A DNA stretch of 15,809 nt from assembly GCA_019113455.1 (NCBI GenBank), contig DXHG01000054.1:1-15809 (forward strand), in the 5' to 3' direction. Position 1 is the stretch's first letter, and every line of letters starts with the position of its first letter. The notes beneath the pieces were generated by a model, which was given only the letters and a program-made list of their open reading frames with translations, did not search any database and was not told where the DNA came from. This DNA is from Candidatus Treponema faecavium. Its GTDB lineage: Bacteria > Spirochaetota > Spirochaetia > Treponematales > Treponemataceae. A program made the position numbers and the translations under genes. Positions 8,502-15,121 of the stretch are shown in pieces.

Positions 8502-9923
8502 CTACCGCTGCAGAAGCGGAACATACGGCGCGTTCTTTGCGACTGATTTATACGCAGGCCGGATTATTTTTCCGTTATTCGCCAGTTCTTCAATGCGGTG
8601 CGCCGACCATCCGGCAAGGCGCGCAGCGGCGAACAGCGGCGTATATAATTCTTCCGGCAGATTCAGCATACGATACAGAAAACCGGAATAGAAATCGATA
8701 TTGGCGCTTACCCCTTTATATATCTTTCTCGTCTCGCTGATTACCTGCGGCGCAAGCTCTTCAACTTTCTTGTACAGCCCATACTCTTTTTGCGAGCCTT
8801 TTTCTTCCGCAAGCCGGTCGGTAAAACTGCGCAGAATCAGCGCGCGCGGGTCAGACAGCGAATACACCGCGTGCCCCATGCCGTACACCAGGCCGCTGCG
8901 GTCAAATGCTTCTTTATTCAGCAGTTTTTTAATATAACTGCGAATTTCATCATCATCGGTCCAGTCTGAAATATGCTGCTCCATATCGTCAAACATTTTG
9001 ACGACTTTTATATTCGCGCCTCCATGACGGGGACCTTTTAACGAACACAGCGACGCCACCATCGCCGAATACGTATCGGTGCCGGACGATGTAACAACAT
9101 GATTGGTAAACGTCGAATTGTTTCCGCCGCCATGCTCCGCGTGGAGCACAAGCGCCACGTCAAGTATCATCGCTTCAAGCGGCGTAAACGAAGAATCGGG
9201 CCGCAGCATATACAAAATATTCTGCGCCAATGAATAATCAGAGCGCGGCGCGTGTATAATGAGGCTCTGCTTTTTATAGTAATACGCATATGACTGAAAA
9301 CCGTACACCATCATGCTGGGGAACCGCGCAATAAGGCTCAGGCACTGCTTGATTACATTGGGAATGGAAATGTCCTCAGGCCGCTCGTCATACGTATACA
9401 GCGTCAGCACGCTTGTCGCCAGAGAGTTCATCATGTCGCGGCTGGGAGCGCTCATAATCGTATCGCGCAGAAACGCATCCGGCAGCGATATATACGACGC
9501 AATAACCTGCTTAAACGAATCAAGCTCTGCAGACGTCGGCAGATGCCCGAACATCAGCAGAAAGCACACTTCTTCAAAACCGAACCGCTTTTCGCCGACA
9601 AAACCTTTGACAATATCGCGCACATCGATGCCGCGGTAAAACAGCCTGCCGTCGCACGGCACCACATCGCCGTCTTCTATAACATAGGAGATAATTTCAG
9701 AAATTTCTGTCAGGCCCGCAAGCACACCTTTGCCGCTTATATCGCGCAGTCCGCGTTTTACTTCATACTTTGTATACAGTTCCGTATCGATTTTGCTGCA
9801 CGCAACCGCATAGCCGCTGTATTCTGCTATCTTCTCCTCAAGTACATCGGCTGACAGCGGCGATACGGACGGCTGCATTTCAGGCACCTCTCGCGCGCGC
9901 TCGGGCATCTGCATATCACTCAT
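8502..9923 (-). CDS. gltA: Citrate synthase (type I family, anaerobe-like)
   Basis: This enzyme condenses acetyl-CoA and oxaloacetate into citrate; close relatives also make 2-methylcitrate. The 473-residue protein has the catalytic blocks in order: HAEHGGG (261-267), GPRHGGAN (297-304), the signature GMGHAVYSLSDPR (348-360, active His351) and NIDFYSG (408-414, active Asp410). The C-terminal GWSAHRIEE block is also present. The first 50 residues are a hydrophilic extension before the core, as in clostridial-type enzymes. The ATG overlaps the lon stop codon (ATGA) and has an excellent AAGGAGG seven bases upstream, so it is translated from the lon transcript. No other TCA-cycle gene is in the window. 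A biosynthetic (2-oxoglutarate/glutamate) or methylcitrate role cannot be told apart from sequence alone. Confidence 0.95.
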   Translation of the reverse strand: MSDMQMPERAREVPEMQPSVSPLSADVLEEKIAEYSGYAVACSKIDTELYTKYEVKRGLRDISGKGVLAGLTEISEIISYVIEDGDVVPCDGRLFYRGIDVRDIVKGFVGEKRFGFEEVCFLLMFGHLPTSAELDSFKQVIASYISLPDAFLRDTIMSAPSRDMMNSLATSVLTLYTYDERPEDISIPNVIKQCLSLIARFPSMMVYGFQSYAYYYKKQSLIIHAPRSDYSLAQNILYMLRPDSSFTPLEAMILDVALVLHAEHGGGNNSTFTNHVVTSSGTDTYSAMVASLCSLKGPRHGGANIKVVKMFDDMEQHISDWTDDDEIRSYIKKLLNKEAFDRSGLVYGMGHAVYSLSDPRALILRSFTDRLAEEKGSQKEYGLYKKVEELAPQVISETRKIYKGVSANIDFYSGFLYRMLNLPEELYTPLFAAARLAGWSAHRIEELANNGKIIRPAYKSVAKNAPYVPLLQR

Positions 9924-12463
9924 GAAACATCCTCCTTAAATGCCAGTTTAATTACATCTTCCATCCGTGCGACAGGATGAAACGATAGGCCTTTTTTTAC
10001 GCGTTCAGGAATATCATCAAGATCCCGCACATTCGACTGCGGTATGATAATATGCTTGATTTTATTGCGTTTCGCAGCGACTGTTTTTTCCCGCAGGCCG
10101 CCGATAGGCAGCACCTGTCCGGTAAGAGATAATTCTCCCGTCATCGCGAGCGCCGGAACAATCGGTTTGTTCATCAGCAGCGACAGCAGCGCCGTTGCCA
10201 TTGTGATGCCTGCCGACGGGCCGTCTTTGGGAACAGCGCCCTCAGGCAAGTGCAGATGTATCGTGTTGCGGTCAAACCATTCAGGCTCTTTTACACGCCG
10301 GTCAACAATATACCGCTTAACCCAGCTGAGCGCGATAGATGCAGATTCTTTCATCACATCGCCCATCTGTCCGGTAAGCGTAAACCCTTCTTTTCCCAAA
10401 ATCGGAACCGTCTCTATAAGCAGCGTGTCTCCACCCATTGACGTCCAGGCAAGACCAATCGCCGTTCCGGGCACGTCCGCTTTTTTTATCTCCGATTCGT
10501 CAAATACCGGCTTGCCCAGATACTGTGCCACATCCGAATCGGTAATTTTAATTTTCTTTCCCAATAAGTCTTTCAGCTCTGCATCCGGTTTGCCGTCTTT
10601 TTGCCCGCCGTCTTTTTCACCAGGCGCCAGCATCGACGTTATCAGCTTGCGGTGTATCTTATCAAGGCTCTTTTCATAATTGCGCACACCAGCCTCGCGC
10701 GCGTACGACTCTGCAATCAGGCGCAGCGCCTTATCAGTATACTTTACCTGATTTTTCTTTAATCCGTTTTTAACCAGATTCTTAGGAATCAGATACTTCT
10801 TTGCAATCAGTATCTTTTCCTGATCGATATAGCCGGAAAGCGTAATAATCTCCGCGCGGTCAATCAGCGGCTCGGGAATCGAATCAAGCGTATTCGCCGT
10901 CAAAATAAAAAAGATATTCGATATGTCAAACGGCAGATCAAGGTAGTTGTCGCGGAAATTGACGTTCTGTTCCGGATCCAGCACCTCAAGCAGCGCGCTT
11001 GACGGGTCGCCCTGATAACTGCTGCCCATCTTGTCTACCTCGTCGATCATAAACACCGGAGAGCGCGTCTTGACGATTTTAAGCCCCTGCAGTATTTTGC
11101 CCGGCATTGCGCCGATATAGGTACGCCGGTGCCCTTTAATTTCGGCTTCGTCGCGCATACCGCCCACAGAAAACCGAAAGAACGGCTTATTCATCGCGTG
11201 CGCAATAGAACGGCCCACGCTCGTTTTTCCTACGCCGGGCGGCCCCACCAGAAGCAGTATCGCGCCCTTGTTGTCCTTGCGCAGTTTGCGCACCGCCAGA
11301 TATTCCACAATGCGCTTTTTTACATCGTCAAGACCGTAATGGTCCGCCTCCAGCCGCGCCTTGGCTTCCGCAAGGTCGTAATCTTCCTGCGTCTCGTCAT
11401 TCCACGGCAAATTTGCTATCAGGTCAAGATAATTATGCGACACAATAAATTCGCTTGAGTTCGGATCCATCAGCGCAAACTTTTCAAGCTCACTGTCAAC
11501 GGTTTCTTTGATTTCTCCGCTAAACTGCAGCGCGTCGATCTTTTCTTTAAACTTCTGATAGTCGGAGCTTTTTGCATCGGTAGTCATGCCGAGCTCTTCT
11601 TTTATCGCTTTCAGCTCCTCTTTGAGGAAATACTCGCGCTGCTGCTTTTCGATATGTTCGTTGAGCTCATTCTGAATCTTTTTCTGTATGCGCAGCAGCT
11701 CCTGCTCTTTTTTGATATACACCAGCACCTGTTCCATGCGCTGGCGCACATTCATCATTTCAAGCACCTTCTGCTGTTCGTGCCGGTCAATATTCAAAAT
11801 GGATGCGATAAAATCGGCTATCTTTCCGGGATGATCGATGTTGATCATGTTAAGCCGCATTTCTTCGGAAAACAGCGGATTATTTTCGGATACCTCTTTC
11901 ATCTCGCTGATAAGCGCGCGCGTGAGCGCCTTTACTTCTATTGTATCGTCTTCTTCGTCTTCCAGGTACTCAACCGCTGCGGCCATCGGCAGCCGTTCGT
12001 TGAGTACCTTTTTTATACGGAAGCGCTTTATCGTTGAAATAAAGATATTAACCCCGCCGTCAGGCAGGTTTATCTTTTTCATAATCCGCGCGACGGTGCC
12101 AACCGTGCATAAACTGCTCGCCGTTACCGTCTCTGTATCATCCTGTACCATCACAATGCCGATAAATCCGTCGCCGTTATACGCACGTTCCACCACTTTC
12201 GTATCATCGGAATCATTTATCATCATCGGCGTAAATATGCCGGGGAATATCGGGCGCCCTGAAAGCGAAATCAGAAACAGCCGATCAGGAAGCGTCTGCT
12301 CAATTGGGATAATGGTTGCCTCGCCGTCTTCTTTAGCCGTTTTAGTATCCTGCCCGTACCGTTCGCGGTCCGGTTCCTGCCCGGCAGCGTGCTGTTCCTG
12401 TGTATCTGCCTGCTCCGCTGACGGAGCCTCGTCATGTATATCTAATTCATCGTCTTTGGCCAT
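9920..12463 (-). CDS. lon: ATP-dependent protease Lon (LonA type)
   Basis: This cytoplasmic AAA+ serine protease degrades misfolded and regulatory proteins. Its 847 residues include a hydrophilic acidic tail of about 50 residues rich in Asp, Glu and Gln before the LON substrate-binding domain (about 58-260). A coiled-coil segment (about 250-300) follows. The AAA module has Walker A GPPGVGKT (407-414) and Walker B FMIDE (471-475). The C-terminal protease domain has the catalytic dyad Ser750 in PKDGPSAG and Lys793 in GGLREK, spaced 43 residues apart as in other LonA enzymes. A short Lys/Gly/Asp-rich insert (GEKDGGQKDGKPD) sits between the ATPase and protease domains. The ATG at 12461-12463 has GAGGT six bases upstream. 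It is the first gene of a lon - gltA - fliG operon and its stop overlaps the gltA start. Confidence 0.97.
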   Translation of the reverse strand: MAKDDELDIHDEAPSAEQADTQEQHAAGQEPDRERYGQDTKTAKEDGEATIIPIEQTLPDRLFLISLSGRPIFPGIFTPMMINDSDDTKVVERAYNGDGFIGIVMVQDDTETVTASSLCTVGTVARIMKKINLPDGGVNIFISTIKRFRIKKVLNERLPMAAAVEYLEDEEDDTIEVKALTRALISEMKEVSENNPLFSEEMRLNMINIDHPGKIADFIASILNIDRHEQQKVLEMMNVRQRMEQVLVYIKKEQELLRIQKKIQNELNEHIEKQQREYFLKEELKAIKEELGMTTDAKSSDYQKFKEKIDALQFSGEIKETVDSELEKFALMDPNSSEFIVSHNYLDLIANLPWNDETQEDYDLAEAKARLEADHYGLDDVKKRIVEYLAVRKLRKDNKGAILLLVGPPGVGKTSVGRSIAHAMNKPFFRFSVGGMRDEAEIKGHRRTYIGAMPGKILQGLKIVKTRSPVFMIDEVDKMGSSYQGDPSSALLEVLDPEQNVNFRDNYLDLPFDISNIFFILTANTLDSIPEPLIDRAEIITLSGYIDQEKILIAKKYLIPKNLVKNGLKKNQVKYTDKALRLIAESYAREAGVRNYEKSLDKIHRKLITSMLAPGEKDGGQKDGKPDAELKDLLGKKIKITDSDVAQYLGKPVFDESEIKKADVPGTAIGLAWTSMGGDTLLIETVPILGKEGFTLTGQMGDVMKESASIALSWVKRYIVDRRVKEPEWFDRNTIHLHLPEGAVPKDGPSAGITMATALLSLLMNKPIVPALAMTGELSLTGQVLPIGGLREKTVAAKRNKIKHIIIPQSNVRDLDDIPERVKKGLSFHPVARMEDVIKLAFKEDVS

Positions 12464-12481
12464 ATGTTACCTCACTTACAT

Positions 12482-12512
12482 ATAATATGAGCAATTTTCA
12501 CGGAAAAAGCAA
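12482..12512 (-). promoter_or_regulatory. Candidate lon operon promoter
   Basis: On the minus strand TTGCTT (12507-12512) is followed by TATTAT (12482-12487) at 19 bases, or by CATATT (12484-12489) at 17. This is just upstream of the GAGGT ribosome site of lon. It is the only promoter-like pair close to the gene. No heat-shock operator was recognised. Confidence 0.35.
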
Positions 12513-12640
12513 ATTTTTACTTACTGCCAATGGCGTCTGAAACAAGCTGTACGTTATTATACAACAGAAAACAGTATTTGAAAATAGAAGAAACTGCGTC
12601 TCCTGCACGGGCATTTGCGCTGCACTCTGCGTGTGCGGCG

Positions 12641-13076
12641 CTAAACCTGCAGTTCACTGCAGGGATATTCTGCGTGTGCGCTGACGCAAGCTTTTTTCTT
12701 TCTTATGGTAAACGTGCCGCCGTCTATATAGACACCGCCGCCGTCCTGTCCGCCAAAGCCGTTTTCGCTTACATAGACAGCCGTGCCTACAGACTTCTTA
12801 AAACTGTCTATAATATTCTGCGTAAGAATAAACGCCGTTTCGCCGTTTTCTTCCATTATATAGTATGGCATATAAATGGTAAAAAACACCAGACACAGAT
12901 GTTTTTGCAGCTTACCGCTGTGAGAGCTTTTGTTGTGTGTTTTCTTTCTTATTATCTGTAATTTCTTTTTTGGGAAGAATAAAAACATCTGCTTCAGAAA
13001 CGGACGCAAGACCGCACAGCAAGCCCCAGCAGTTTGTCTCAAATTCTCCGATGGCAACAAGTTTCTCATTGGGAAA
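12641..13076 (-). pseudogene. Decayed gene with beta-helix surface-protein signature
   Basis: Two protein-like stretches lie in different minus-strand frames. The upstream one (13076 to 12912) reads LVAIGEFETNCWGLLCGL, then ASVSEADVFILPKKE, then a Lys/Asn/Gln-rich tail and a stop. Its LLCGLASVSEA part resembles the end of a signal peptide. The downstream one (about 12856 to 12641) begins at an ATG (MEENGETAFIL), contains GTAVYVSENG and GGGVYIDGGTFTI, and ends at a TAG. The Gly-rich GGGVY..GGTFT pattern is typical of repeat surface proteins of treponemes. No single frame covers both, and no ribosome site was found. A short intact gene of 71 residues in the second part is an alternative. The assignment rests on composition and motif resemblance only. 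Confidence 0.35.
12646..12663. repeat. Perfect 7-bp inverted repeat near the pseudogene end
   Basis: CCTGCAG (12646-12652), loop TTCA, CTGCAGG (12657-12663). It ends three bases before the stop codon of the decayed minus-strand gene. On that strand it is followed by only TTT, so it is a poor terminator. Confidence 0.5.
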
Positions 13077-13298
13077 CTAAAAAAAATTTGCCGATGGCAA
13101 AATTTACCTTTGCCATTTATCCGGTAAGAATTTTGCCATCGGCCAGCGAGACATTTGCAATCGGCAAACTTTTACTTTGCCGACGGCAAACAAAAAACTT
13201 GCCGTCGGCAAGTGCGCCGCTGGCCATCGGCAAAATTCATGTCTGATAAATGGCAAATAAAAATTTTGCCATCGGCAAATGGACTTGCCGTTCCGCAG
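13044..13298. repeat. Array of palindromic TTTGCC-N3-GGCAAA modules, itself one large inverted repeat
   Basis: Nine modules of about 15 bases are centred at 13094, 13116, 13139, 13161, 13183, 13205, 13227, 13250 and 13272, a spacing of 22-23 bases with about 7-base spacers. The best copies read TTTGCCGATGGCAAA (13087-13101), TTTGCCGACGGCAAA (13176-13190) and TTTGCCATCGGCAAA (13265-13279). Those at 13116 and 13250 keep only one arm (TTTGCCATTTATC and its complement). The array from 13086 to 13280 is symmetric about 13183. Arms of about 97 bases align without gaps, and mismatches fall mostly in spacers and module centres. Degenerate copies flank it at about 13044-13058, 13062-13076 and 13284-13298. 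The 22-base period is not a multiple of three, so it is not a coding repeat. It lies between the divergent lon and LuxR-type genes. Function is unknown; operator cluster and mobile fold-back element are both possible. Confidence 0.85.
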
Positions 13299-13365
13299 CA
13301 CACTGCGAATACAGCGCCGTCTGTGCAGCGTAAATGCCGCTGTCCTGGTTTGCCGGCGCGCTTAC

Positions 13366-13394
13366 TTGATTTTTCTGACAATTTGTGGTGATAT
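13366..13394 (+). promoter_or_regulatory. Weak candidate promoter for the LuxR-type gene
   Basis: TTGATT (13366-13371) and TGATAT (13389-13394) are 17 bases apart, about 65 bases upstream of the start codon. The -10 matches consensus poorly. It is listed because it is the only reasonable pair between the repeat array and the gene. Confidence 0.25.
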
Positions 13395-13414
13395 TGTTCA
13401 CTGTGTGTTGCGGA

Positions 13415-13437
13415 GCGAAAGCCGCGGCTGCTTTCGC
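13415..13437 (+). promoter_or_regulatory. Hairpin in the 5' leader of the LuxR-type gene
   Basis: GCGAAAGC (13415-13422) and GCTTTCGC (13430-13437) form a perfect 8-bp stem with a 7-base loop, about 20 bases before the ATG. No T run follows, so it is not a terminator. The loop region overlaps a second palindrome, AGCCGCGGCT (13420-13429), so two folds compete. A role in translation or mRNA stability is a guess. Confidence 0.4.
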
Positions 13438-13457
13438 ATGTATGCGGGGTGGAGAAA

Positions 13458-14285
13458 ATGAAAGATTTTGATACACAGAATAAATATAACGCCGAACGCT
13501 GGTATGCGGTTGTGGATATCGTGCTGTGTCTGTTTTTGATGGGAATGTATTTGTTTATTGCATATCCGTCGTTCAGACGTATTGATATTGTGTCTCTCGT
13601 GGGCCTTGGCGTGTGCATCGTGTGCTTTGTGGTGTTTATCATCAAAACGGACTGGTGGCCGCTTTTGGTGCTGCCGCATTACTGCTTTGCGCTGTGGATG
13701 GCGTTTTTTGGCAATGTTGAACTGTCTGCGCTGTCCGTGCTTGCCGCCGCGGGGCTTGCGCTGGTGCGGGGATTTTTCCGCGAGCACTGGATGCCGAAAG
13801 TGTTTGTCGGCATCGGGGTGTATCTGGCGTTTGTCATATCGCAGATACGTTTTTCGATAATCACGATGTTCAGCACGCTCGCGTGTTCTATCTTTTTGTG
13901 CGGTATCCTCGTGGTGCTTGTACTGGAAATGCGCAGGTCAGTGCGGGACATGCTGCCGCCCGAGATCCGCGTGCCGGCAAAGGCGGAAACACAATCCGAG
14001 ATTTTCCTTGCCGATTATGAACTGAGCCAGCGTGATTTATATGCGCTGTATGCGGTGCTGCACGGACAGACGTATCCCGTTATCGGCGATAAACTGTACT
14101 GTTCCACGTCAACGATAAAGCAGATTATGCGCCGGATTTATCAGCAGTTCGGTGTTTCTGACCGTTCTCATTTTGTGGAGCTGCTGTCGCAGTATAAGAT
14201 AGTGCCGCCTGAGTGGTATCGTGTGCCCGAGGAATTCTCAAGTCCTGTACAGCCGGCTGCTGCACAGACTGACAGCGCCGATTGA
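13458..14285 (+). CDS. Membrane-anchored LuxR-type transcription regulator
   Basis: This 275-residue protein has about six hydrophobic helices in its first 157 residues (roughly 17-35, 43-62, 68-85, 89-104, 114-129, 134-156). A cytoplasmic linker and a C-terminal LuxR/GerE helix-turn-helix (about 189-247) follow. The latter runs LSQRDLYALYAVLHGQTYPV, then the turn CSTSTIKQIMRRIYQQFGVS and DRSHFVELLSQ. In the family pattern the first helix begins with LTxRE and the recognition helix has TVKxHxxxIYxKLGVxxR, so the match is clear. No receiver domain or known ligand domain is present. The membrane part presumably senses an envelope or small-molecule signal. The ATG at 13458 is preferred over the in-frame GTG at 13449 because GGAG sits just before it. 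The gene lies downstream of the palindrome array and its stop codon overlaps the tRNA promoter. Confidence 0.85.
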   Translation: MKDFDTQNKYNAERWYAVVDIVLCLFLMGMYLFIAYPSFRRIDIVSLVGLGVCIVCFVVFIIKTDWWPLLVLPHYCFALWMAFFGNVELSALSVLAAAGLALVRGFFREHWMPKVFVGIGVYLAFVISQIRFSIITMFSTLACSIFLCGILVVLVLEMRRSVRDMLPPEIRVPAKAETQSEIFLADYELSQRDLYALYAVLHGQTYPVIGDKLYCSTSTIKQIMRRIYQQFGVSDRSHFVELLSQYKIVPPEWYRVPEEFSSPVQPAAAQTDSAD

Positions 14286-14310
14286 CTTTTTTTTTCGGTT
14301 CTGATATAGT
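14282..14310 (+). promoter_or_regulatory. tRNA-Val promoter overlapping the regulator's stop codon
   Basis: TTGACT (14282-14287) and TATAGT (14305-14310) are exactly 17 bases apart, with the tRNA beginning at 14320. This is a near-consensus sigma-70-type promoter. The TGA stop of the LuxR-type gene (14283-14285) forms the middle of the -35 box. Confidence 0.85.
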
Positions 14311-14319
14311 CTGTATATC

Positions 14320-14392
14320 GGGCGCTTAGCTCAGCTGGGAGAGCGTTTGGTTTACACCCAAAATGTCGGGAGTTCGATCCTCTCAGCGCCCA
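14320..14392 (+). tRNA. tRNA-Val (anticodon TAC)
   Basis: The complete cloverleaf can be traced by eye. The acceptor stem GGGCGCT (14320-14326) pairs with AGCGCCC (14385-14391), with discriminator A at 14392. The D arm is GCTC...GAGC. The anticodon stem TTTGG/CCAAA holds loop TTTACAC with anticodon TAC at 14353-14355. The T arm has loop TTCGATC (14373-14379). The stem pairs have one G-U in the T stem. The 3' CCA is not encoded, so it must be added by a nucleotidyltransferase. It has its own promoter upstream and an intrinsic terminator downstream. Confidence 0.95.
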
Positions 14393-14421
14393 TGCGATTT
14401 ACTCCTTATATATTGCGGTAG

Positions 14422-14470
14422 AATGCATCGTCTGAATTCAGCTGTGTCTGTTCAAGCGATGCATTTTTTA
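14422..14470 (+). terminator. Intrinsic terminator after tRNA-Val
   Basis: AATGCATCG (14422-14430) pairs with CGATGCATT (14457-14465), nine pairs, followed by T residues to 14469. The 26-base loop contains a self-palindrome, CTGAATTCAG (14432-14441), that can fold inside it. The left arm overlaps a TAGAAT hexamer (14419-14424) that could be a -10 box for the next gene. Confidence 0.7.
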
Positions 14471-14490
14471 TTTGTTTTCAGGAAATGTAT

Positions 14491-14892
14491 ATGAAGGTGC
14501 TTGTAATAGACGCGCAGGGCGGAGGCATAGGCAGGCAGCTTGTCGCTGCGATTAAGGAACAGCTGCCTGATGCGGCAGTAACGGCTGTCGGGACAAATGC
14601 CGCAGCTACTGCCGCCATGCTGAAAGCGGGCGCTGACCGCGCGGCAACCGGAGAAAATGCGGTTGCGGTAAACAGCAGGCAGGCAGATGTTATTGTCGGA
14701 CCGATTGGCATCGTGATTGCGGACGCGCTGTTTGGTGAGATTACGCCGCGTATGGCGCTGGCTGTTGCGCAGAGCCCTGCAAAACGGCTGCTGATTCCGG
14801 TAAACCACTGCGGCAATATTGTCGTCGGCATACATAATCTGAATATAGGCGGTCTGATTCAGGACGTACTGCACGAGCTGCAAAAATCATAA
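14491..14892 (+). CDS. DUF3842 family protein
   Basis: This 133-residue protein matches the uncharacterised DUF3842 family of Firmicutes and spirochaetes. It opens with a beta strand and glycine-rich turn (KVLVIDAQGGGIGRQLV, residues 2-18) like a nucleotide-binding Rossmann start. Later blocks are GTNAAATAAMLKAGAD, the VGPIGIVIADALFGEITP segment and a C-terminal IPVNHCGNIVVG. The family function is not known, and a cytoplasmic dinucleotide-binding role is only a guess from the glycine motif. An upstream ATG at 14485 would leave one or two bases after AGGA. The ATG at 14491 leaves seven and matches the usual MK(I/V) family start, so it is chosen. It sits just behind the tRNA terminator. Downstream, the first T-tracted hairpin is the one at 15065-15110. 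Confidence 0.85.
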   Translation: MKVLVIDAQGGGIGRQLVAAIKEQLPDAAVTAVGTNAAATAAMLKAGADRAATGENAVAVNSRQADVIVGPIGIVIADALFGEITPRMALAVAQSPAKRLLIPVNHCGNIVVGIHNLNIGGLIQDVLHELQKS

Positions 14893-14935
14893 GTGCGCGG
14901 CACCGCTGCCGCTCTGCCGTTTTTGCAAATCGTGC

Positions 14936-14965
14936 TTGACTTTGTGTTCCGGTATCGGGTATAAG
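14936..14965 (+). promoter_or_regulatory. Promoter for the solute-binding protein leader
   Basis: TTGACT (14936-14941) and TATAAG (14960-14965) are 18 bases apart. Transcription would begin near 14972, at the base of the first leader hairpin, giving an untranslated leader of about 150 bases. No other promoter lies between the terminator at 15110 and the start codon at 15122. Confidence 0.65.
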
Positions 14966-14971
14966 TATGTG

Positions 14972-15110
14972 CGGCGGCATGAAGCCGCCGGTACTGGTGC
15001 AGACGCATCAGTGTTGGCAGTGCGTTTACTGTCGATTACTTTATGATTGCAGTGTATGCTTAAGAAAGCACACGAATCCTCTGACGGGGATTGGTGTGCT
15101 TTATTTTTTT
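14972..15110 (+). promoter_or_regulatory. Structured leader with terminator and competing hairpin (attenuator or riboswitch-like)
   Basis: Three hairpins follow the predicted start: CGGCGGC/GCCGCCG (14972-14990), CTGGTGC/GCATCAG (14994-15011, one G-U) and GGCAGT/ACTGTC (15016-15033, one G-U). A terminator then forms from AAAGCACAC (15065-15073) and GTGTGCTTT (15094-15102). Its inner stem is AATCC/GGATT, and ATTTTTTT ends it at 15110. The left terminator arm can instead pair upstream: GTGT and GCTT (15052-15061) with AAGC and ACAC (15066-15073), leaving a two-base bulge. The two folds exclude each other, as in attenuators and transcriptional riboswitches. No known riboswitch class was recognised. 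It may also serve as the terminator for the DUF3842 gene. Confidence 0.55.
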
Positions 15111-15121
15111 CAGGAGCGAAT

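Noticed and set aside
11838..12485. 215-residue Ser/Ile-rich plus-strand open frame
   Set aside because: It is an antisense shadow of the lon N-terminal region, with no start signal.
12530..12961. 143-residue plus-strand open frame
   Set aside because: It lies opposite the decayed minus-strand gene, lacks a ribosome site and has no recognisable motif.
13109..13123. Replication-origin iterons or DnaA boxes in the array (TTTATCC)
   Set aside because: Only a partial resemblance to TTATCCACA at one place. No dnaA/dnaN neighbour and no set of consensus boxes.
13087..13279. CRISPR array
   Set aside because: Repeats are 15-base palindromes with spacers of only about 7 bases that are not unique invader-like sequences, and no cas gene is nearby.
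13104..13645. Open frames across the palindrome array on both strands, translating to LPSA/CRWQ-like words
   Set aside because: The words come from the repeat itself. The 22-base period shifts frame each unit, and no ribosome site or family resemblance supports coding.
14320..14392. tRNA-Val as an attachment site of an integrated element
   Set aside because: No integrase gene and no direct repeat of the tRNA 3' end were seen in the window.
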